64,000 bases of DNA from Malus domestica (lineage: Eukaryota > Streptophyta > Magnoliopsida > Rosales > Rosaceae). The notes beneath the pieces were generated by a model. That model was not told where the DNA came from and ran no database searches. It saw only the letters and a program-made list of their open reading frames with translations. Where the stretch lies: assembly GCF_042453785.1 (NCBI RefSeq), contig NC_091667.1, positions 32,232,001 to 32,296,000 on the forward strand. The letters are read 5' to 3'. Position numbers and translations under genes: made by a program. The first letter of the stretch is position 1; each line of letters starts with the position of its first letter. Positions 54,284 through 64,000 of the stretch are shown piece after piece.

Positions 54284-56614
54284 CTAGGGGATAAGCACAA
54301 CAGATCCAGATGTTCTCCTGTTCTCGAGGTCTGCGTGTGCCTGTGCTGCTTCAGATAACGAGTAGGTGTGATTCACTCGAACACGCAGTACACCCGATGC
54401 AACATTAGCAAATACATCTCCTGCAGTCTCTAACAATTCGTCTTGCGTAACAGTGTAATGAAAGAGGGTAGGCCTTGTCAAGAAGAGTGATTTCGCTTGA
54501 AGAGCTGGTAATGAAACTGGATCAGGCACGCCTGATGACTGCCCAAAACTCACCATGTATCCCCGAGGTTTTAAGACCGCTAGTGATCCCTGAATACAAT
54601 GCCTCCCGATAAGAATTCGTAGTCCAAAACACTAATCATCTATAAGATGATGTTGATTTTGGAGTTGAGGAGTTTAGTTTTGCAACATTTAAATCGATCA
54701 TCATATGGTTATGGAGATAGGAGATGTATAACTTACCTCAAATGTATCCTTCCCAACAGAATCGTAGACAACCTCAACCCCTTTGTCGGATGTTATTTCT
54801 TTCACACGAGCAACAAAGTCCTCTTCCTTATAGATTATGACATGGTGGCATCCATCCTCCTTGGCTTGAGCTGCCTTCTCTTTAGTTGATACAGTTCCAA
54901 TCACAGTGGCACCAAGGGCATTAGCCCACTGGCATAGAAGAGATCCGACTCCACCAGCTGCTGCATGAACAAGGACTGTGTGTCCAGGTTCGACCTGTAT
55001 CACAATGAAATGATTGAGTCAGGTCTAATAACAAAAGCGACAATGGTTTCAAATTTTCAAAACATCCATAACATTAGGAAAAAGGATTGCCATCGTTAGG
55101 CATGCAATTGTGGAATTATGAGTGCTCATGATTTGCATATGAAACAGGCTATCCACGCTCAGCTTACGTTGTCCAAACAGGGACAATAGCTAAAACTGGT
55201 TTAGCGGCATATCGAACTTCATTTACATATGCAGGCACTGACCAGTACTAATGGTAACAAATATTCACCTTGACAAGAACAATGAAAAGTGTACGAAACA
55301 GATAAAAAGGTCGTACCCAGTGCACAAGGCTCCCGCTTTACGCAGGGTCTGGGAGAGGTGAATGTCGGCTAGCCTTACCCCCATTTTATGGAGAGGCTGC
55401 TCCCAAGTCTCGAACCCGAGACCTACCGCTCATGGGCGAAGGCACTTGCCATCGCACCAAGTGCGACCTCTAAAAGTGTACGAAACAGATAGCTCTATAA
55501 AAACATTCTGCAACGCCACATTTAATTTCAAGAAAGATTACAAAGGGCAGATGCGGGTACATATGTATAACACTACCTTGAAACAACGGCGCACTAGATA
55601 CTGAGTTGTCATACCCTTAAGCAAAAGGGATGCTGCGACTGTAGGATCAATGGAAGCAGGAACAGGCACAGCTCTGTTTGCAGGAAGGATCTGCTCTTCC
55701 GCATATGAGCCCATTGGCTGACCAGCATATGCTACTGCTACTATATCTCCAACTTGCCTGCCTGTTAGTCCAGGTCCCACAGCCGTCACAACTCCACAAG
55801 CCTCGACACCTGAAGTCAGTTTTGATGTGTAAATAAATAGGCCAACTCCATTCCAGCACTCAATAGAGTTTTAGATGTAAACAAACAATAAATCTATCTG
55901 TGGGGAACAGTTAAGAAAATCAAATTTTGAAAGAGAACATAGGCCAAAAATTGGCGAGAAATGAAGCAAAACCTGGGGTGTAGGGAAGCGTAGGAGCCTT
56001 GTAAATGCCTTGGCGGAAGTGTACATCGATGAAATTAAGCCCGATAGCCTTGTTCTTCACGCGAATCTCACCCTCCTTTGGCTCCTCTACTTCCACATCT
56101 TCCCATTTCAACACCTAACATCATTACATGACAAACATAAGTAAAATGACCGTATTAGTGTTGGCATAAACTAAGAACCAGAGCAAAAATTTAACGAAAT
56201 GGATATCGGATTCTGCCTAACAGAAGCTAAGCATAAATTAATACTGCCTAACAAAAAAAAAAAGCAAAAATTTAACAACATGGATCAAAGCAAGCACTTC
56301 AAGTGATTTTGGAACCCAAGAACATTTTCTCTAAAATTGCTTTCAGTCATTTTAAATGAACTAGCAAACCAACCCTACATCGTTTTTCGGGTCCAATTGC
56401 CGGCTTATGTGATCGATTATATAAGAAAAACACTTGATATGGCTCTAATCAACAAGCATGATCACTTCCAATTAAATTATAACACAAAATAAAAGCAACT
56501 CTCAAATTCAATGTGTCAAAAATATAATACAATATAAACAACTCAGGCTTAATAATTAAATTGGACTAATTCTGTTTTATCATACAAATTAAAGCACAAC
56601 CCAGAATTCCGATT

Positions 56615-56681
<67 letters not shown>

Positions 56682-56723
56682 CTCAGGACCGCCAAGTTCA
56701 TGGACTCGAATGGCTTTGACCAT
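54284..56723 (-). CDS. NADPH:quinone oxidoreductase (MDR family), copy 2, 326 aa, 5 exons
   Basis: Exons 56682-56723, 55973-56114, 55577-55809, 54737-54994 and 54284-54589 (981 bp). Nearly identical to copy 1, with the same NADPH-binding HAAAGGVGSLLCQWANA and end TSGSVVLIP. Differences include two extra residues (DIVAVAYAG for DIVAYAG, a six-base tandem gain in exon 3), VHFRQ for VYFRK, KWEDV for KWQDV and QYLVRR for QFLVRR. The reading frame is intact. The same upstream open, ATG-less, transit-like stretch is present to 56867. Intron 3 carries an Au-type SINE. Intron 1 starts with a longer (GA)n tract (about 56631-56677). Confidence 0.92.
55305..55471 (-). mobile_element. Au-type SINE, 167 bp, in intron 3 of oxidoreductase copy 2
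   Basis: Read on the minus strand: a tRNA-like head with A-box region TTGGTGCGATGGCAAG and B box GGTTCGAGAC, body GGGGGTAAGGCTAGCC, end GCACTGGGTACGACCTTTT. It is flanked by an exact 20-bp target duplication, aaaagtgtacgaaacagata (55285-55304 and 55472-55491). Copy 1 of the gene has this target once. I recognise the family as Au SINE from memory. Confidence 0.93.
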
Positions 56724-56967
56724 CTTTGCTGCCGCTGCTGCTACTTCAGTGTCGACTGCTCTAACTACTACCGCTACTGATGATTTCAGGGTCCTAAAAG
56801 CTGAACAATTGATGAAATTGTTGCTGGAAATCTGTGGAAAATTTGTAGAGTTTGGAGCTGACAGCAACTGGAAATAGGCCGGTGGACTTGTGATTGAGAA
56901 ATGGGTAAAGTTAAACCATGCTTCTGGAATCTAATTGGAAGCATCGAGTATGGGGTTTATTCTTGGG

Positions 56968-57113
56968 AACTTTAACGAAAAACGGTTCACTTTAACGAAA
57001 AATCATATTTTTACTCTAAAAAGTCAATCCTGATACTATTCACTTTACCCTTTATTTTGTCCTTATCATTAAAACTCAAAGTTTTCAAACCCTTTTCATT
57101 AGTTTCCTTTTAT
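56968..57113 (+). mobile_element. MITE, TTAACGAAAA family, upstream of oxidoreductase copy 2
   Basis: Starts gggaactttaacgaaaaacg and ends cattagtttccttt (imperfect inverted ends). The interior has aaaagtcaatcctgatacta and tattcactttaccctttatt. It is absent from the same place near copy 1 (about 46020). Related to 8.43 and 22.95 kb. Confidence 0.7.
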
Positions 57114-57352
57114 TCTTTTGGGCCCAATCATTTTGGAGGGAATGTCCACGTGGGAGGATATGATTTTGACACGTGGGAAATGATCAAATCTCGTGTGTAT
57201 TGTGTAGAATGTGAATCACTCTCTAAACATAGAAAAGAGAGTTTTAATGAAATAATGATACTGTTTACTTAAAGATATTTTTTGCTTAAAAAGTCACTTT
57301 TACCTTTTTTTAGCACCGTCTTTCAACTTTGACTAAATTAAAGCAATGACTC

Positions 57353-57616
57353 CTCATCAAAAAATTCATGATTATTTATCTCTAACTCATCAAAACGTAT
57401 ATCTATGGTTCTTTCGTCAAATCCTTCAAAACTATCGTTAAAATGAGTCATGTGCCACACACGTGAGGCTAAATCAAGGAGTAAATATGGAAAACAAAAT
57501 AATGGTCATTCCACCATGTTCCAGTTTAACGAAAGTTCTGACGAAATTAACGAAAAGAATCATAGTTGTACATTTTGATAAGTTAAGGAGTAACGGTCAC
57601 GGATTTTTATTGAGAG
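57353..57616. mobile_element. Fold-back MITE with about 85-bp inverted arms
   Basis: The left arm (ctcatcaaaaaattcatga, ctcatcaaaacgtatatcta, tggttctttcgtcaaatc) is the inverse of the right arm, ending attttgataagttaaggagt ... tttttattgagag. Short middle. It begins at the base where homology between the two oxidoreductase copies ends. No target duplication found. Confidence 0.65.
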
Positions 57617-58768
57617 GCTAACGCTTCAATTAGATTAAAATTAAAGAACCATTACTACAATTTTCTCAAACTATATTTCAAGAACAAGAAGAAAAACTTT
57701 GTACTTCTTATTATATGCTACAACATATATAAGAAACGAAGTTAGACAAATCAAGCCGATTGATAGAAATATACATATAGCAATTTTGTCCCACAAAAGC
57801 TTTGTTCGTGCATGTGCCAACGTTCTAAAAAATGATGTTATTATCGTTTATTCACCATTTCCAATGTAAAAACTAAGTTGTATCATTTTGACGCATGTTA
57901 AGCTAGTCACTATTTTTTTTGGTTCTTGGCTTGAAGGAACGTTAAACTTTAGCGTCTATTAATATAAAGGGACGAACCTTCGACATGTGACAAATTTTAG
58001 TGTGGCAGGGCCCTATTTTATAATTGTCTACTATGTGACATTGCAACATAAAATGTTAAAATGTTATGGTATTCTTTCCAATCTCGACGCATTTCACCAC
58101 TTCACCGAAAATTCCTCTGCTCTTACCATACTTTAGCTTGATGGTTTCCACCGTCTATCCAGTGTTGAGCCCTGGGAGAAGACCAACTGAAGAACAATCC
58201 TCCCTCGCTCTTTCTCTCTCCCCATTCCGTTACTCTCCCGCTAACAACTTCCATGAGTTCCATCCCATCAAACCCCCCAACGCGCCAAACCCAACGTCAC
58301 CCAGACCACATCCAACGGCCTAAGAATCCCAACTTCAACAAACTAAAAATACATCCAACGCCCCACATTAAAAGCTCAGTACCCACCCAATCAAAACCCC
58401 TCATTCCAAAGTCACTGCTACTCCGGTCTCCCACGCGCCAAGACAAACGCGCGTGAAGAATCCGCCGTGCGCGAGGTTATCGCTTTCATGCAGCAGAACG
58501 CAAAACTCAGCAGAGCCAAACGACGTCCACGCGTCCGCAGCGATCTCTGTAATTATGAGATTACAAACAAAACAAATGAAGAATCAAATTTACCCAACGG
58601 TAAATTCTAGACGGTTGTATGGGTAAAACGGTCAATACCATAGCAGTACATATGTCTACTGCGGTGAATAGTGTGTGTGTTTTTGGTGGAAGCTGGGGAT
58701 TTTAACTGAGTGGTGATTTGTATGGGAGTGTGAAAAGAGTGAGCTTTTTATCGTTTTTCTTAGAGAAG
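57617..58768. other. Spacer and probable promoter of the SWI1/DYAD gene
   Basis: AT-rich to about 58150, then pyrimidine- and C-rich sequence (tctctctccccattccg, ccaacgcgccaaacccaac) and a CG-containing stretch to 58560. Open frames here (58066-58456) are Pro-rich translations of this biased sequence and are not called. Confidence 0.4.
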
Positions 58769-61700
58769 ATGAGGAAGTACTTGGGGAAGAAGCAAGTCCA
58801 AAAAAAGCCAGAAAGCAAAAGCACTTTTTTTGCCAGACATGCTCTGCCCTCCCCTGCTTCTGCTTCTCCTTCTTCCTCCCCAGCTTCTTCGCCCGGTACG
58901 TACTTTTATCAAACACCTTCTTCATCTCTTCGTCTTCCTTCTTCTTTTCCTGATAATTTCCGTTTCGTTTCATTTTTTTTCTCTGATGTTCTGATCTGGT
59001 TATTTTGCAGATGCTATCGAGCACATTAAAGTCGGATGTTTCTACCAAATCGACCAATCGAAGCTCCATGAAAGAACCGTACCGGAGCAGCTCAAGGACG
59101 TACGGATCGTCATGGTACTATTTCATATTTTCATACACATAAAACCCACTGATAATTTTCGCCATTGTTGTTGAATCTCGTTCATCTTTTTCAGATTTTT
59201 CTGGGGTTTTGATTTGGGGTTGTTTGATTTGTATACAGGTGAGTGCGAAGGGTGCGTTTAAAGTGGCAGTGCGGTTTCCGAGCCTTCACTCTCTGCGCAC
59301 TCACATCAACGAAAATGGGTACCCAAAACCAGATGCCAAGCAGATTCCGGCGCTCGACGAGAAGTACGTGATGTCGCCGGATATGGCATCAGAGGTACTT
59401 TACCGGAGAATCCCACCTCAGGAGATGGTTGATCAGAGCAAAATTTGGAGTTTCTGGGCCATTCGACCTCCGTTGAAGAATCACGCGAGATGCTCGTCGT
59501 CGAGCCCAGCAATCAGTGGCGGCGGCGGAGCCATGGATAGTAGCGTGGTTTCTAGGAAGGGCCCGTGTTCGTCCGAGCTCGCATTTGCCGGAATGGTGAA
59601 GTGGGGCAAGCGGCGGCAGATTCGCTACCTTCGCAGGCACGAGTCGTCGCCGAGCTCTGGCTCTGAAGATTCAGAGAAGGAAAAGAAGGTAATGGAGCTG
59701 GAGGACGGTGACGAAGAAGAAGGCGAGGAGACAGAGGAAGAAGCTCATCTTCCTCCTGTTCTGCCATGGAAGATGAACCTCCGGAATCGGAAGCGGAAGC
59801 GCCCTGATAACAAGAGAAATATCAAAGCTCCGACTCTGAAGCGATCAAAATCCAGAGCAAAAAGTGCGAAGCAGAATAACCAGATTGTAGCAGTTCCTGA
59901 TCGCAGCAGCAGAAAATTGGCTAAAGTTAAACACACTGTAGCAAGATGGTCAGCAGGAAGGTGAGATTAAGATAATCATATCATTAATTGGGTTTTTATT
60001 AATAGGTTAATTATATTTAACTGGGTCGATTTGTTTTTGTAAGATTTTTGGTTTTGATAAACGTGGGTTATTTTGGGATTTTTGCAGGTACAAGCTGGCG
60101 GAGGAGAACATGTTGAAGGTGATGAACGAGAAGGGGGCGGCGATTGGGAACCCAATACGGAGGCCGGCGCTGAGAGCGGAGGCTCGGAGGCTGATTGGGG
60201 ACACGGGTTTACTGGATCATTTACTCAAACACATGGCGGGCAAGGTGGCGCCTGGCGGGGCCGAGAGGTTTAGACGGCGGCACAACGCTGATGGGGCCAT
60301 GGAATATTGGCTGGAGAGTGCTGATCTGGTCCACATCCGAAAGGAAGCTGGGGTTCAAGATCCCTACTGGACCCCGCCGCCGGGGTGGAAGCCCGGCGAT
60401 AGCCCCACCCAGGACCCCACTTGTGCAAGAGAGATTAAGGAGCTCCGTGAGGAAATTGACAAGATTAGAAGGTAGTTAATCGCGTTTTTAGTATCTTAAT
60501 CTGTTAATCATGGTATTAATCTGATTAATTTATTGGCTAAAACTGTTTGTGATATTCTCTGTGGATTTTTATAGGGAGATGGAGGAGTCCAAGCAGCAAG
60601 GGAATGCCGGTTTGGCTATGGCGACCTCTTCAAATTCTTGTTTGACCGGTGTTGACTTGGATCGTGATGGTTCGTTAATCCAGATTAAGGTTGTAATTTG
60701 TTCGTGATTAATTTTTTTATTATGGTTGCTTAATCTTGATTAAGTTGCCTAATTAGTGTTTCATGGGGTTTATTAATTTTGCAGGAGGCTTGTGCAGAGC
60801 TAGAAAAGAAGATAGCTAAAATGGATGAAGAAACGATGGAGTTTGTGACCAAAAAAGAAGAACAAATGGTGGAGTTTACTCAATCTTTGTCCGGAATTAA
60901 GGTAATTAATTGCCCCCTAATCACCTTAAATATGTCTGTCTTAATTGCTTATAGCATTGTAATCCATTGATTTATGGAGGTTTAAATGTGAATGCAGGAG
61001 AAAATCAGGATGTTTGAATTAAGGAAGGAAGGTGCAGTCACAATTTCAGGAGCACCACCGCCATCTGAAACAGCATCAGCCGCTGAGAAGAAAGAAGAAG
61101 ATAAACTAAGCGGCGGAGACACGGCGGCTGCGGCGGCGGAGGACAAGGCGGCAAAAATAGATAGGCTGAGGAGTGGGTTCAGGATATGCAAACCACAAGG
61201 TAGCTTTCTCTGGCCAGACATGGGCAGCCCCACCAATATTCCCAGTCCTTCTTCTCAGGTTCTGGCCCCACCACATGACCCCTTTGTGGTTCCCACCCCA
61301 CCCTCATCCACCTCCTCCGCCCCCGGCCACCTCATCAGCCCCACCACTCCACCTGTGAAGCCGGTAGCTGAGCGGGGCCCAGTGACCACCACCACATTGT
61401 GCAATGTGACCACAATACCCTCTGCCCCTCCGATTTTCGCTCCTCCACCTGTCCTGGCCCCACAGCAAACTCAGAGTTCCACTACCATCATCATCAGTAA
61501 AACCTTACTCTTAAACCTCAACGAGCTCCCTGCAGTTGCAGCACCAAACCCTAACCCTAACCCTAACCCCCAAACCAGCTGTGAGGCTACCGGGACTGTC
61601 ACCACCTATAACAGAATGCACCACCACCATCTGCCACGTGTACGCCGCTCACCACCTTCTCAATTAATCATCTCCTCAGTCTTAATTATGTAATTAAATT

Positions 61701-61890
61701 TAATCAATCACATTTTGTTTCGTTTAATTGTATGGAAATGAATACACAGATGGTGGAGGAGAAGGAGGAGGACGACGGAGATGCAAGAAACGGTGATGAT
61801 TGGTGTGCCTCTCCTGCTTCCACGTGGAAGGAACAGAAGTGGTTGATGGCTTTGGCTGTGGGAACTCCTGGCACTTCTTTGGAGGGTTGA
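58769..61890 (+). CDS. SWI1: SWI1/DYAD (AMEIOTIC1-type) meiotic protein, about 783 aa, 8 exons
   Basis: Exons 58769-58895, 59011-59114, 59239-59960, 60088-60471, 60575-60689, 60785-60901, 60998-61639 and 61750-61890 (2352 bp). The N-terminus has IEHIKVGCFYQIDQSKL and SLHSLRTHINENG, as in SWI1. An acidic/basic middle (EDGDEEEGEETEEEAH, then KMNLRNRKRKR, a likely nuclear signal) precedes the DYAD core in exon 4 (about residues 318-445: GLLDHLLKHMAGKVAPGGAE, DPYWTPPPGWKPGD). A coiled coil follows (about 430-540), then a Pro/Thr-rich tail with GFRICKPQGSFLWP, also in SWI1. The family protects meiotic cohesin and controls meiotic entry. The exon 7 donor (GTACGC at 61640) is the least certain junction; without it the frame ends at 61693. 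Confidence 0.92.
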
Positions 61891-64000
61891 TTTTGGACCG
61901 TTGGATCAATCTTGCAGCAGGAGCTAAATATATATGGGATATACTTTATAGGGCTACTTTATAATTGTATGAAATTGGCGGGTATAGAAATAATTGTATC
62001 TAGGTATACATGATTATTAGGGATTTTACATTATAATCCAAAATATTTGGTTTTTTGCGGAAATAGCTGATTTGCCGCTTTGGGCACGTATAGTGGTGGT
62101 TTTTGTCGAAGTGCGAAAATCAAAAGGTGGCTATTAGCATTTTGGTGTCTCAAGATTTCACAAAAAAAAAAAAAAAAAGATTATAAAGCTCCTCAAACAA
62201 AAAAATCTACAACTAGCTGAAAATAATATAAACAAAATAGCAGAGATAAACTGGTAAATAATCATAACTCAACAAAAAAACTGTATTGGAAAACTAAATA
62301 AATAAATACACGGAGAAGGCACAAGGAGAGATAAACGTGAACGTGCAGGGTGAGATTTACTCTTTGTAGATATAACATGAAATGATGGGATTTACCCTTT
62401 GTAGATATAACATGAAATTTTACATACGCTTTATGCATGTATAGGTAAAAACTTAAAAAGAAAAATGATCATTTTTCTAGCTTAATGTGGTTGTTCCTAC
62501 TTTTTTAGGACAAGTTGCTTCTAATAGACAAGGTTTTAAGTTTTAACAGCTAATGGAGATACCGAGAAGATGTGATCGAACAAAAAGATAAGGTTCCCAA
62601 CAATATTGTTGTCTCTTGCCTATCGTTTTGAAGAGAGCACAAGAGTATCTTTCAAATATTGACATATTAGACCCTCAAAACAGAATCATATGTAAGGACA
62701 TGCTAATACATGTTTTTTAATCTATCAAGATAGAGAGTAATATTTTTCTTAGTTTTATTCTTGGCGTATGTTAAATGTGACAAATGTGTAAGACGTCCGT
62801 TACGCGCATATTTAATAAAGGCTCTCACACACATTATATAGCCAATTAAAAGAGAACTGAATGTATTTATAAATCAAATAAAATCAAAATGGAGAAAAAA
62901 GAATATGAAAAAATGAAGGACATGTAGAACAAAGAAAAACCTATATTAAATAAGGCAACATAAATAGTTCATTAGCATACCTTTATAGCTTTTGTTTTAC
63001 ATGTAGAAAACACATTGATAGAGAAATAAAGGAAAACCTCAAATAACACGGATTACGTATTTTTTTCATGGCAAGTTTTTAGAATGTGCATGATAAAGAA
63101 AATGTATTTTCCTTGCACAATACATTAAAAATATATCTGGACAATTACAATAAGAAACAACTAACACAAGCCATCTTTAGGGACGCGCCTGTGATTAAAC
63201 GTGCATGCGGAGAGGCTAGTGTGTAATAAAGGCAATGATATATGGCCTTTTTATTAAATTGGTGAAGTTTTTATCGTTGTGATTCTTGGCGGTCCATAGT
63301 AATTATTTTAATTTTATTAATTGAAAATGAATCGGGTCGTTATCGGATCATACTTTAAGAATTCGTTAATGCGATGGTGTATTGTGTGTTGCAATATTAT
63401 TACTGGTAGGATCCTATGTTTTTTTTTTAAACAATAGTACATTGCGTTGTATTATTATTGAATCCAAATACTATCCTTAAGCTCCTACAATTTATGTGAT
63501 TGAGAATTAGGAGGGAAAATGATTTAAAACTAATTGAAATTAAGAAGCAATTAACCCCAACCAATCTTGTCATTGTGTTAAGATTAAGGAAAGGAAACAA
63601 GAGACTTTCCCGGGTAAGGGCTGGCTAGTGCCTAGTTGAGTTGGCAACTTGGAACTTTGGAAGTGAGTCCAAAAGGATAAGCTCTCTCAACATAGAGTTC
63701 GTTTGGATGTGAGCGTTTTTGGTGAAAATATTAGACACAACAAGAACAGTGGAAACTAAGCTAAGCATCAAATGATCAAGTAACATTGCTTTGCTACAGC
63801 AGAACATTGACCTTAACAAGTCTGAACGTACAGTACAAAGTTTGTTCTTGTCGAATGTTTCCTCATCTTCCCTCCTCGCCTTAACACGCGAGCGGAACAC
63901 ATGATCCAAACTGTTTCAGCACAAACGGGTGCAGAACACATTCAGAATTTGATTGAAGCTGGTGAAGAATGAAAACGTTAGAAACTACAGTACTGATTAG
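61891..64000. other. Spacer without a recognised gene
   Basis: AT-rich. 62340-62420 repeats a short unit (gatttac-ctttgtagatataacatgaaa) twice. A 94-codon open frame on the minus strand near 63.6-63.9 kb shows no recognisable domain and is not called. Confidence 0.5.

Larger units (their letters stand above)
52220..57352 (-). repeat. Segmental duplicate carrying quinone oxidoreductase copy 2
   Basis: Homologous to 43224-46280. Both start attttactggacctaaaaga and end caactttgactaaattaaag plus gcaatgactc. Relative to copy 1 this copy has a 1.77-kb TIR element (52380-54156), a SINE (55305-55471) and a MITE (56968-57113). Confidence 0.9.

Noticed and set aside
58066-58456. Pro/Ser-rich open frames upstream of SWI1
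   Set aside because: Base-composition effect of a C-rich promoter/leader; no splice context or homology seen.
60982-61236. Minus-strand Ala/Ser/Leu-rich frame
   Set aside because: Antisense of SWI1 exon 7.
61547-61570. Interstitial telomere scar
   Set aside because: Only four six-base units, in frame inside a coding exon, and not the TTTAGGG plant repeat.

Overview
This is plant nuclear DNA. Intron-rich genes with GT-AG introns, AT-rich spacers, and many MITEs, SINEs, RTE-type LINEs and Ty3/gypsy remnants all point that way. Several repeats (an Au-type SINE, the RTE LINE, a Tat-lineage gypsy element with an antisense ORF, MITEs with TIRs like GGGAACTTTAACGAAAA) are ones I associate from memory with Rosaceae, probably the apple/pear group. 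That placement is inference, not a database result.

Layout. 1-4.4 kb: a Tat-lineage gypsy fragment with an antisense ORF, next to a near full-length RTE LINE. 4.4-16 kb: no intact gene, but layered duplications: a 0.7 kb block present at 5.4 and 10.0 kb; a copy of the first exons and upstream flank of the asparaginase gene; a hAT-like element with 8-bp target duplications; and a tandem duplication (10.7-15.6 kb) strewn with fragments resembling MATH-domain, Ku80 and FAS2 genes inside a TGCAAA-rich tract. 16.9-19.3 kb: a possible BTB scrap and the first five exons of a ceramide kinase gene. 20.0-22.8 kb: a complete seven-exon isoaspartyl peptidase/L-asparaginase gene. 24.6-27.3 kb: a complete nine-exon RhoGAP gene. 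29.5-32.4 kb: an STP monosaccharide transporter gene with one premature stop, plus a broken second copy. 35.7-43.1 kb: two tandem beta-expansin genes, each followed by a relic of expansin exon 4; the second carries a TRIM in intron 2 and a Mutator-like element downstream. 43.5-57 kb: two near-identical NADPH:quinone oxidoreductase genes separated by the 3' half of a Tat-lineage gypsy element (46.3-52.2 kb). 58.8-61.9 kb: a SWI1/DYAD meiosis gene. 61.9-64 kb: no gene seen.

The order asparaginase - RhoGAP - STP - quinone oxidoreductase matches, as I recall it, Arabidopsis At5g61540-At5g61530-At5g61520-At5g61510. Ceramide kinase (ACD5, At5g51290) and SWI1 (At5g51330) are close neighbours elsewhere on that chromosome. 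The backbone therefore looks like an old conserved block, later expanded by local gene duplication and transposon insertion. The host genes do not form one pathway. They cover isoaspartyl/asparagine breakdown, small-GTPase regulation, hexose uptake, wall loosening, quinone reduction and meiotic cohesion. Paralogous segments supply empty sites that pin several insertions to the base.
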